A stretch of DNA of 64,000 bases, from NCBI RefSeq assembly GCF_005502885.1, contig NZ_SCMR01000018.1, positions 24,176 through 88,175 on the forward strand. The letters are read 5' to 3'. Both the position numbers and the translations under genes were made by a program. The DNA is from Microbacterium sp. 2FI. GTDB taxonomy: Bacteria; Actinomycetota; Actinomycetes; Actinomycetales; Microbacteriaceae. Below the pieces are notes generated by a model. That model was given only the letters and a program-made list of their open reading frames with translations. It was not told where the DNA came from and ran no database searches. How positions within the stretch are numbered: position 1 is the stretch's first letter; every line of letters begins with the position of its first letter. Shown here one piece after another: positions 21,893-29,681 of this stretch.

Positions 21893-24265
21893 ATGACCAC
21901 TTCTCCTCTCGTCACGATCGTTGTCCCCGTGTTCAACGATGAACAGGTGATCGCGTCGGCCCTCGACAGTTGCCTCCGCCAGACCCTGACGGAGATCGAG
22001 GTGGTCGTCATCGACGACGGCTCGTCCGACGGCACCGCCGAAGTCGTAGAGGCTTACGTCGCGCGCGACGCACGTGTCCGCCTGATCCGCCAAGGCCGCA
22101 ACGCCTCGGCCTACCAGGCCCGTCGTGCCGGCATCCTGGACGCTCGCGCCGACCATCTGCTCTTTCTCGACGGCGACGATGAGCTGAGCGAATCCGCCGC
22201 CGAGCTGGCGCTCGCGAAAGCTCGAGCGTCGGGAGCCGATCTCGTGCAATTCGGCATCGACGTCGTGCAACGTGACGGCGCGACCGGCGGCGCCTTCGAG
22301 ACTCGATTGCAACCGCGCTATGAGTCGCTGACGAGCACCGAGGTGCTCCGTGGACTCTTTCCCCTCGATCAGCCCGCGCAAGGGCAGCTCTGGCGATACC
22401 TGTTCCGTACGCAACTTCTGCGCGACGCCTACGCCCTGATGCCCGCTGATCTTGTCCTGCCGCGCGTGAACGACCTGCCGATCACCTTCCTGGCTGCGGC
22501 GCTCGCAACAAGCTTCGTGTCGATTCCTGAGCGGCTGTATCGGTATCACTTCGGACGCGGTGGCAGCGGGCAGAAGGTCAACGACATCGACCAGGCCGTG
22601 TTCTATGCCGGCGCAATCAATTCGATCAACACCATCGCGCCGGCAGTGCACGAGATCGCTAGCCGAAGCGCGGACGGCGAATCCGTGCGAGCTGCTTATG
22701 AATCCGTTCGCCACGCGATCATCGCCTACACGACGCACTACCTCGCGGAGCACACCCGAGAAGACCTGCTCGATGAGACGTTCGCGCACCTCTACGCTCT
22801 CGCTCCCGCCGGCGAGATCGTGCTCGCGACGGCCAAGTTCTGGCCTCGTGCGATCGACGCGCTCGCCGCCCACGCCGGTTGCATAGAGCTGGCACGGCGC
22901 CCCGTGCGAAGTGTCCTCCTCACCACCAACGTGCTCCGAACGGGCGGCGTGTCCGGCGTGCTGCTGTCGCAGGCGCGTCTGCTCCTGGCGGCGGGCTTCC
23001 GAGTGACGATTGCCGCGCGAGAGGCTGGCAGCGACAAGACCGCTGTGCCGGCGGGGGCCGACTTCGTCGAGATCGACGATACGGATGTCGCCGCCGGACT
23101 CGCCCAGTGGGCCGATCTCTGCCGTGAGCACGCGATCGATGTCGTCATCGACCACCATTGGCTCTACTCGAGGACTTGGCCGGCATTCGCCCTCGCTGCG
23201 CGCGCCGCGGGCGCCGCCACGATCGGCTGGGCACACAACTTCGCGGGCCGCGCGATCCTGGTCGGGCGGAGCGATCTCGCGTTCCACACGCGCTACTTGG
23301 AGGCGCTCGCTCAGTTGGTCGTCCTGTCTCCGCTGGACGTCGCCTTCTGGAAGCTGCGCGGCATGTCGCGCGTCGTCTACCTCCCGAACCCGCCGTCGCC
23401 GCTGCTTCTGGACTCGGGGGCCCTGACAACCTCCAGGACCGCACCCGAGGGTCGCCGAATCGAGCTCGTGTGGTGGGGTCGTCTCGAGCAGCGGACCAAG
23501 CGGGTCGACGAACTCGTTGGAGTCGCCGCCGAGCTTCAGCGGCTTGGCGTCGACTTCCGGATGCGTATCATCGGCCCCGACTGGCACGACATGACGGCAG
23601 AGCGACTCAATCAGCTGGCCCGCGAACGGTTCGTCGCCGAACGGTTCGAAGCGGTCGGCCCGCTCCACGGGAAAGACCTCGTCGCCGCCATCGACGCGTC
23701 TGACCTGTTCGTGAACACAAGCGCGGTCGAGGGCTACCCGCTCACGATCCCCGAAGCACAGTCCCGCGGACTGCCCGTGGCAATGTACGAGATGCCCTGG
23801 CTCGCCGTCGCAGAAGGCAACGATGGGATCGTGACAGCACCGCAAGGTGACGCGGTCGGTCTTGCAGAACGCATCGCGGAGCTCTTTGTCGACCCGACCG
23901 AGTATGTTCGGTTGTCCCGAGGATCCATCGAAGCCGCCGAGCGCGAGCTCTCGCACGACTTCGCGACTCTCTACACGCAGCTGCTCGACGACCGCCTTCC
24001 CGGCATGCACTCCCCTGAGCCGACAATCGAGGACGTTCAGCGGCTGAACGACCTGATCATCCTGTTCAGCGAGCAGAATGCCGAGTCACCGGCAGATGAG
24101 TCGGCAGCTACTCGCGCCGGCACCCGTGAGGTCGGGGAGGAGACAGACTCCCGGACCTCGGCGATCGTCGACCGAGCGGCACCTGCGGCCCGTGCTGTGC
24201 TCGACTTGCTACCGTGGCTCCGTCCGGCGGCGCATAGGGTGAAGCACACACTGCTCCGTCGATGA
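21893..24265 (+). CDS. Bifunctional GT2-GT4 fusion glycosyltransferase, paralogue 3
   Basis: 790 residues. The GT2 domain (about 5-250) has intact IDDGSSDGT and [11 protein letters not shown] motifs. The GT4 domain (from about 340) has RSVLLTTNVLRTGGVSGVL and EGYPLTIPE (E613/E621). It is closer to paralogue 1 than to paralogue 2 in the GT2 half; both share [24 protein letters not shown] context and [14 protein letters not shown]. Start ATG 21893 is where homology begins. The longer open frame back to 21032 lies inside the preceding gene in another frame and is rejected. The last 60 residues are variable, ending in a basic hydrophobic tail like its paralogues. It probably adds two residues to the glycan repeat. 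Confidence 0.88.
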   Translation: MTTSPLVTIVVPVFNDEQVIASALDSCLRQTLTEIEVVVIDDGSSDGTAEVVEAYVARDARVRLIRQGRNASAYQARRAGILDARADHLLFLDGDDELSESAAELALAKARASGADLVQFGIDVVQRDGATGGAFETRLQPRYESLTSTEVLRGLFPLDQPAQGQLWRYLFRTQLLRDAYALMPADLVLPRVNDLPITFLAAALATSFVSIPERLYRYHFGRGGSGQKVNDIDQAVFYAGAINSINTIAPAVHEIASRSADGESVRAAYESVRHAIIAYTTHYLAEHTREDLLDETFAHLYALAPAGEIVLATAKFWPRAIDALAAHAGCIELARRPVRSVLLTTNVLRTGGVSGVLLSQARLLLAAGFRVTIAAREAGSDKTAVPAGADFVEIDDTDVAAGLAQWADLCREHAIDVVIDHHWLYSRTWPAFALAARAAGAATIGWAHNFAGRAILVGRSDLAFHTRYLEALAQLVVLSPLDVAFWKLRGMSRVVYLPNPPSPLLLDSGALTTSRTAPEGRRIELVWWGRLEQRTKRVDELVGVAAELQRLGVDFRMRIIGPDWHDMTAERLNQLARERFVAERFEAVGPLHGKDLVAAIDASDLFVNTSAVEGYPLTIPEAQSRGLPVAMYEMPWLAVAEGNDGIVTAPQGDAVGLAERIAELFVDPTEYVRLSRGSIEAAERELSHDFATLYTQLLDDRLPGMHSPEPTIEDVQRLNDLIILFSEQNAESPADESAATRAGTREVGEETDSRTSAIVDRAAPAARAVLDLLPWLRPAAHRVKHTLLRR

Positions 24266-24340
24266 CCTGGAAGTGCGGATCTGGCGTCCGAAGAGCTTGA
24301 AGCCCAACAATTACCAACCTCAGAGCCGAAAGGCGATGCA

Positions 24341-25477
24341 TTGACTCAGCAGCCCATCGGGGTCATGGGATGTCTCCCCACACTCCCCCCCGAGTTTCCC
24401 GTGACCATGCCCGAGAACGCGGGAAACATGATCCATGGAAACGCGCCCTTCGAGATGTTCCCCGAAGCCGTGTTCTACAAGGATCGCCGCTTCGGTCCGG
24501 GCGGCAAGAACTTCGCGAAGTACGTCAACGATGAGTGCAGCCACCTCATCGTCACGGTGGCAAACTTCTTCAAGCTCAATGACGAAGACGGCGCCCGATA
24601 CTCGAGATTCCAAGGTTTCCTCGAGAAGATCGAAGCCCCGATCGTCATCTTCGGCCTCGGAGCACAGGCTCCATCACAGGAGCTCGACGGGTCACTCCCC
24701 GACGAAGCGATCGACCTCATGAAGTTCCTCGGGGACAGATCGGAGCTGGTGGGAGTCCGCGGAAGCTTCACAGCGGACATGTTCGAGCATTTCGCTGGCG
24801 TATCGAACACATTCGTCACCGGGTGCCCCTCGTTCTTCTCTCGCCCCGACGCATTCCCGCGTCTGGCCGAGGCGCTCAAGACCGATCGAGAGGGACGGGC
24901 TGCCTACAACGGCACGACCTATCACGACCCCCTCGAATCAGACATGCTCGTCCAGGCGATCCAGGAAGACAGCCATCTTGTCGAGCCAGTGAACAGATTC
25001 AGCACCGCGTACGCCAACAGCCTTCAGCGCAATGAAGAAGCGCCGCCGTTCCCCTGGTTCCTCAAGCGTCCGGTCAAGGAAGGGAAATTGACACACGCGC
25101 AGCTCGAGGACTACTTCTCTCGCCGCTTCCGCATCTTCCGTGACCCTGCGTCCTGGTACAACTTCAACTCCGAGAGCGTCGGCTTCTCCTATGGGACCCG
25201 ATTCCACGCAAACATGGCTTCGCTCCTCAGCGGAGTCCCCGCCGTATGGGTCACCCATGACAGCCGGACAGAAGAACTCACCAAGGTGCTGAGAGTTCCC
25301 GCGGTTCCCAAGGAGAGCGTCAGCAGTCTCTCATCTGAGGAGATCCGCTCCATGATGGACTACAAACCGATGTTCGACGGGCTCGGTGAGCTCTTCGCAA
25401 ATTTCAACGCCTACCTCGAGGCCCACAAGCTTCCGCTCGTGAGTCTTCCTGACTTCGATTCCCCGTTCACCGAGTGA
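24341..25477 (+). CDS. Polysaccharide pyruvyl transferase family protein 2
   Basis: 378 residues, a second pyruvyl-transferase-type protein that differs strongly from the one at 17313. Features are an N-terminal GNAPFEMFPEAVFY region, IVIFGLGAQAPSQ, ELVGVRGSFTADMFE (typical VRGxxTA motif) and YGTRFHANMASLLSGVPAVW near the C-terminus. The start is a TTG at 24341 preceded by AAAGG with seven-base spacing; ATG 24365 is an alternative. It follows paralogue 3 by 75 bases on the same strand and probably ends that transcription unit, with a shared convergent hairpin at 25511-25533. Likely role: adding a ketal pyruvate or related group to the glycan. Confidence 0.83.
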   Translation: MTQQPIGVMGCLPTLPPEFPVTMPENAGNMIHGNAPFEMFPEAVFYKDRRFGPGGKNFAKYVNDECSHLIVTVANFFKLNDEDGARYSRFQGFLEKIEAPIVIFGLGAQAPSQELDGSLPDEAIDLMKFLGDRSELVGVRGSFTADMFEHFAGVSNTFVTGCPSFFSRPDAFPRLAEALKTDREGRAAYNGTTYHDPLESDMLVQAIQEDSHLVEPVNRFSTAYANSLQRNEEAPPFPWFLKRPVKEGKLTHAQLEDYFSRRFRIFRDPASWYNFNSESVGFSYGTRFHANMASLLSGVPAVWVTHDSRTEELTKVLRVPAVPKESVSSLSSEEIRSMMDYKPMFDGLGELFANFNAYLEAHKLPLVSLPDFDSPFTE

Positions 25478-25510
25478 AGCCTCGCGAGAGCAGGTTTCGC
25501 CTACCTGCCC

Positions 25511-25533
25511 GAGAGCGCCGTTTACGCGCTCTC
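25511..25533. terminator. Bidirectional hairpin between convergent genes
   Basis: The 7-bp stem GAGAGCG/CGCTCTC with a nine-base loop lies between the stop of the pyruvyl transferase gene and the stop of the minus-strand small membrane gene, overlapping the latter stop. Confidence 0.45.
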
Positions 25534-25924
25534 AGTCGATTCCCCCCGACGCCCGAACGCCGTCCCTCGTCGCGGTAATCGTCTGGGACATGAGTTGTTG
25601 CGCGACTCGCATCCCACGGATCTCGGATCGAAGTGCGGCAAGGTCGGTTTCGATCCGAGTGACCCGCTGGAGGTCCTCGGCGCTGTTGCGCGCCATTTGC
25701 TCAACGAGTCGCCGAGTGCCCCGACGTTCCTTGAGATCGGCCCTCACGTCTTGACGGCGAGCCGCGAACTCGAGACGAGAGACGACTCCCGTCAGAGCAG
25801 CCAGGCCGGCGAGCACGACGATCGCTCCCTCGCTGTTCCCAACAAGCACGAGGGCTGCCACGAGTGCCAGAAGGCCGACGAACAGCGATATGGCGCCGAG
25901 ATCTCGGGGTGTGAGGCGTGGCAT
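25532..25924 (-). CDS. Small two-helix membrane protein with coiled-coil tail
   Basis: 130 residues. Two membrane segments at about 9-47 form a hairpin, followed by the motif LEFAARRQDVRADL and a charged helical tail (about 60-125) likely to form a coiled coil. The N-terminal 60 residues resemble those of the methyltransferase at 28265 (LQFASRRAPFREQ in the same place). I do not recognise a named family. ATG 25924 has a good AAAGGA site; the upstream ATG at 25963 lacks one. It is the last gene of a minus-strand group with the double GT2 enzyme and the methyltransferase. It could dock soluble enzymes to the membrane (inference). Confidence 0.72.
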   Translation of the reverse strand: MPRLTPRDLGAISLFVGLLALVAALVLVGNSEGAIVVLAGLAALTGVVSRLEFAARRQDVRADLKERRGTRRLVEQMARNSAEDLQRVTRIETDLAALRSEIRGMRVAQQLMSQTITATRDGVRASGGID

Positions 25925-26032
25925 GTGATTCCTTTCAATCCTGGCTACCCATGGGCCGCGCAAGTGATGCTAGCTGCAAGCGGGCGGTCCCCCGCGAGCT
26001 CGAACACGTTGAGGCTCGCGGGCGCACCGTCC

Positions 26033-28141
26033 TCACCTGGCTCTGGAGAGTTTCCTGATCTTGAGCACTTGGCTCCGCTCATATTGCAGCATCAGGAATG
26101 CGGAGTGCGCTTCCGGGCTCTGATCGGCCTCCCGGATGCGATTGCCGATCTCCTCAGGGAGCTCAAAGAAGAGACGGCGCGAGGCCGCGTACATGTGGTG
26201 GACGAGGTCGCCGATCGCGGACCCCAGTTCGGCGGGAACGGAATGAAGCGATAGTCGTCGTGTCATGTCCAGATAGGACGCGAAGTAGCCCTGCATCGAT
26301 CGCTGCGTAGCGGCGGTGGTCATGATCGAACCCGGGCGTACACGCCGCGCATACATCGGCTTCTGGACGTGCGCCGCCCGCTTCGAGTTGAGGAGCAGCG
26401 CAAAAGTGAACGGGTTGTCTTCGTGCATGATCCCGGGGATGAACCGCAGTCGCGCCGCGGCCAAGAATTCGGTGCGGGTCAGGTAGAGGCACGCGCTCGG
26501 GCGATACTCTTTTGCCTCCCGCATCACGGCTATCAGTTCGGGACCGGTGACGACCTCCGAGTAGGACCGCGATCGAGCGTAGTAAGTGGCGTACGCGCTG
26601 TGCGTACTCTCGGAAACACCCGGCTCAAAGAATGATTCCGCGTCGAAGAGCAGAACGTCCAGCGAGTCACGATCAGCTCGCTCGACGAGATCGGCCAGCC
26701 CGTCGAGCTTCCAGTAGTCGTCGCTGTCGATCATGCAGGTGTAGCGCCCGCGCGCGACGTCGAGGCCTGAGTTGCGCGCTGCAGAGAGCCCGCCATTCGG
26801 CCGATTGACAACGACCACCCGGGCGTCGCTGGTTGCATACTCGTGAAGGATGCTCAAAGAGTCGTCCGTCGAACCATCGTTCACGCAGATCACCTCCAGC
26901 GAGACACCCGACTGCGCCAGGACGCTGAGCAGGCACTCGTGAAGCCAGGCCGCGGAGTTATACACAGGCACGATCACCGAGACATCGGGCCTGATCACCG
27001 CCTCGTCCGCTGGGCCGGGCGACGCTTCCGCTGTCGACCCTGCCGAGTGGGCATCACCGCTCGGGTCGGCGGCAAGGACATCCGCTGCCATCGGGACGAT
27101 CATCCGGTCGAAGAGCCAGTTCTCTACCGGCTTCTCGACGATCTCAGCTACTCGGCGCTGCACGTGGGAGGCGAGGAAGGTGTCGCGCGGCGCGACCGTA
27201 AGCCCGAACCGCGGGAACAGTGTGTCACGTACAGCCGAGTATGTCGTGACGAATGCAGCCGCCGTCTTGGCGCGGGCGAGCGCGCCCAAAGACATCGTCG
27301 CGACGAGATTCTTGAATGCCCGCTGGTAGCGCCCGTCGAGGCCGGCAGCGTGAAGCGCTCCGGAGATCGCGAGGATCGCTTCGACGAACTCGAGAGGCGA
27401 CTCGTGAATCGAGCCTTGTAGGCTCGCGGCGTTTCCGACCCGGTAGAGAACCAACTCCTCTGCCACGTAGCTGATTCTGCTGGACATGGCGAGCGCGACG
27501 AACGTGAAGTACGCATCGTTGGCGCGTCGCAGGTGCTGGAATCGGAGGCCTTGGCCCTCGACGAACTCTCGGCGGAACAGCTTGTTCCAGTTGGACGGAT
27601 TCGTGACGTAGAAGATATGGTCCGCGATATCACCCGGAGCGAAAGGTGTGCGAGCGGGAAGATTCTGTACACGAAGGGCCCACGCTTGCGGCGCCTGCTC
27701 GCCGGTGATGTCGTCAAAGTTGCGGAAGCCTGTCAGGACGACATCTGCGTCGTCCGCCTTCGCTTTCGCGTAGAGCTTCTCGAGCATGCTCGGCGAGAAC
27801 AGATCGTCAGCATCGAGGAACGCGAGGTATTCACCGCGAGCGAGATCCAGCCCCGTGTTTCTTGCTGCTCCCGCACTGGACAGGGTCGGACCAGCGACTC
27901 GAGAGAATCGGTCGTCGCGCGCAACGAACGCATCCACGATCTCCGGCGATCGGTCTGTCGAGCCGTCGTCGACGACGATCACCTCGAAATTCAAGAGCGA
28001 CTGAGACGCAAGACTCTCGAGCGTTTCCTGGATGTGTCGTTCCGCGTTGTACATCGGCACGATCACCGAGACCGCCGGAATCGACCCCTTCGAGCTCGCC
28101 CCCTGGTACATCTTCATTACGTGGCCCGGCTCCGACTTCAC
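26033..28141 (-). CDS. Double-domain GT2 glycosyltransferase
   Basis: 702 residues with two complete GT2 (GT-A) domains. The first (about 23-260) has VSVIVPMYNAE, VVDDGSTDR and FLDADDLFS. The second (about 388-610) has VSVIVPVYNSA, VNDGSTDDS, GGLSAARNSGLD and MIDSDDYW. Both motif sets look intact, so the enzyme may build a repeat of two linkages or polymerise, as double-GT2 enzymes such as chondroitin or teichoic-acid polymerases do. The first start is GTG 28141; ATGs at 28117 and 28111 are alternatives, with no decisive ribosome site. It lies downstream of the methyltransferase gene (123-base gap) on the same strand. Confidence 0.88.
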   Translation of the reverse strand: MKSEPGHVMKMYQGASSKGSIPAVSVIVPMYNAERHIQETLESLASQSLLNFEVIVVDDGSTDRSPEIVDAFVARDDRFSRVAGPTLSSAGAARNTGLDLARGEYLAFLDADDLFSPSMLEKLYAKAKADDADVVLTGFRNFDDITGEQAPQAWALRVQNLPARTPFAPGDIADHIFYVTNPSNWNKLFRREFVEGQGLRFQHLRRANDAYFTFVALAMSSRISYVAEELVLYRVGNAASLQGSIHESPLEFVEAILAISGALHAAGLDGRYQRAFKNLVATMSLGALARAKTAAAFVTTYSAVRDTLFPRFGLTVAPRDTFLASHVQRRVAEIVEKPVENWLFDRMIVPMAADVLAADPSGDAHSAGSTAEASPGPADEAVIRPDVSVIVPVYNSAAWLHECLLSVLAQSGVSLEVICVNDGSTDDSLSILHEYATSDARVVVVNRPNGGLSAARNSGLDVARGRYTCMIDSDDYWKLDGLADLVERADRDSLDVLLFDAESFFEPGVSESTHSAYATYYARSRSYSEVVTGPELIAVMREAKEYRPSACLYLTRTEFLAAARLRFIPGIMHEDNPFTFALLLNSKRAAHVQKPMYARRVRPGSIMTTAATQRSMQGYFASYLDMTRRLSLHSVPAELGSAIGDLVHHMYAASRRLFFELPEEIGNRIREADQSPEAHSAFLMLQYERSQVLKIRKLSRAR

Positions 28142-28264
28142 TGTGATTCTGCCCCCATTTTTCTACGATAGCCGAGCAATTTTCAGGGTTGCTACGTCGA
28201 CTAGCGAGCGCCGGTCCGGCGTATGCAGGCGGACGTCCCTAGAAGGACCGACCGCTGACTGTGC

Positions 28265-29446
28265 CTAGTTCTGGCTGGAGCGATTTTCGACGCCATACGG
28301 GGAGTCAACTCGTTCAAGTACTTCGATGCCGCGCGACGCAGAAGCGCGCCGCTCGAACGCGGGCCACTCCTCGGCCCAAAGCTCGAGCACCTCGCGCTCG
28401 TCGCGTCGATCCGCGTCGTCGACGACGATGAGACTGTTCTCGGCGAGCACCTGGGACAGGTGCGGCAGGGCGGGGTAGCGAGCGTGGCGACCCGTCGTTC
28501 CAGGAGGGCCGTCCACGAGGAGGATGTCGATCTGCCCCGGCAGGGACTCGAGCTCCAGGTCATACCAGAGGAAGTCGCCGCGGGGTGTGGAGACTTCGAC
28601 CAGCGGGCACACGCGCACCTCTGCCCATTCCGATACCCCGTGTGCAGCGAGAACAGCGCGCGTCTTGTCTGCGTACTCCTCGAGGTGTTCGAGTGCGAGA
28701 ACCTTGCCGGTTCCCTTTCGACGCATCGCCATAGCCATCCACAGGGTAGAGGTTCCACTTCCGCACTCGACCACGAATTCCGCTCCACGTCGCTCGATCG
28801 AGTCGGTGAGGAAGACCAGTCCAGCTGGGCTCATGGCCCACCCGGCGACGAGGGGCAGCGGTGCAGTCGGCGCGTAGCGCGACATCAGCTGGATGAGCGC
28901 CTGTATGTCCGTGACAAGTTCGGGCGCAAGTCGGCGCTCCAACCGCTCGACGCCCGCGACGGCAGTCCGCACGGTCGCCACGCCCTCGCGCACGGCAGAA
29001 ATCTCCTTCGCCAACTGCTGGCGTGGCCCCTCTGCCTCAGCCGCCTCCGATCGCACCCCCGCCACCTCATCTGCAACAGCCTGCACGACATCCGCGAGCT
29101 CGCGGCGCGTCGTCGAAAGCTCCGTTGTGAACTCATCACGCGCGGCCGAAATGTCTGTCGCGATCTCACGGCGCGTGGCCGCGAGCTGTTTCGCAAGCTT
29201 GGTCGTCGCGGACTGAGCTTGCCGAGCAGCGTTGCTCACCGCCCTGCTGGTCGCGACCTGCTCTCGGAAAGGTGCGCGACGACTGGCAAACTGAAGCCGG
29301 GTGACGATGCCGACCAGACCGCCGAGGATGCCGAGCGCGGCAATAGCCCAGTCCGTTCTCCCCGAGAGCGCCAGCGCGACCACAGCCCCAGAAGCAATGA
29401 TGTAGATCGCGACGGTCGCAAAGTCTCGAACCGTGACGCGTGACAT
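28265..29446 (-). CDS. Membrane-tethered class I SAM methyltransferase
   Basis: 393 residues. Two N-terminal membrane helices (about 8-50) lead into LQFASRR and a long coiled coil rich in Ala, Arg and Glu (about 60-190). The C-terminal methyltransferase domain has the SAM-binding loop VVECGSGTSTLW near 223 and the Methyltransf_24-type VDGPPGTTG followed by ...YPALP. The coiled coil probably sets the distance of the catalytic domain from the membrane or makes oligomers, as in chain-length or capping enzymes such as O-antigen WbdD (inference). ATG 29446 has an excellent AAAGGAG site at five-base spacing; longer frames are rejected. A TAAACT hexamer at 29520-29525 may be its -10. Acceptor is unknown, probably the glycan end or a sugar hydroxyl. 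Confidence 0.83.
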   Translation of the reverse strand: MSRVTVRDFATVAIYIIASGAVVALALSGRTDWAIAALGILGGLVGIVTRLQFASRRAPFREQVATSRAVSNAARQAQSATTKLAKQLAATRREIATDISAARDEFTTELSTTRRELADVVQAVADEVAGVRSEAAEAEGPRQQLAKEISAVREGVATVRTAVAGVERLERRLAPELVTDIQALIQLMSRYAPTAPLPLVAGWAMSPAGLVFLTDSIERRGAEFVVECGSGTSTLWMAMAMRRKGTGKVLALEHLEEYADKTRAVLAAHGVSEWAEVRVCPLVEVSTPRGDFLWYDLELESLPGQIDILLVDGPPGTTGRHARYPALPHLSQVLAENSLIVVDDADRRDEREVLELWAEEWPAFERRASASRGIEVLERVDSPYGVENRSSQN

Positions 29447-29625
29447 GGAGCTCCTTTGGGGTTTGTTTCGCGGGTCGCACTGCCTGGACGTGCGAGCTCG
29501 TCCGGCCCGATCGCTTCGCAGTTTAGCCGCCGCTACGCGATCTGCCGTGAGTACCGAGCAGCGGCACGCGTGCGCGCGCAACTCGGCCCACCGGCCCGCC
29601 CTACTGCCCAAGCTCGCGCCGGAAG

Positions 29626-29679
29626 TACGCTGAACAGATGAGACCCGGGCCGACCGACACACTACGACGGCGCCCATAG
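29626..29679 (+). other. -10 box plus 13-codon mini-ORF resembling the 37921 start region
   Basis: TACGCT (29626-29631) is followed six bases later by ATG 29638 and a 13-codon frame ending TAG 29677-29679. The stretch around the ATG resembles the leaderless start of the pyruvyl transferase gene at 37934; both encode M-R-x-G-P-T-x-T. The mini-ORF ends three bases before the GTG of the amidotransferase gene in a different frame. It may be a short leader peptide coupled to the downstream gene, or the broken 5-prime end of a former gene. Confidence 0.4.
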
Positions 29680-29681
29680 GC

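Noticed and set aside
21878..24010. A 710-codon minus-strand frame opposite GT2-GT4 paralogue 3
   Set aside because: Codon-periodicity shadow of the glycosyltransferase gene; no recognisable domains.
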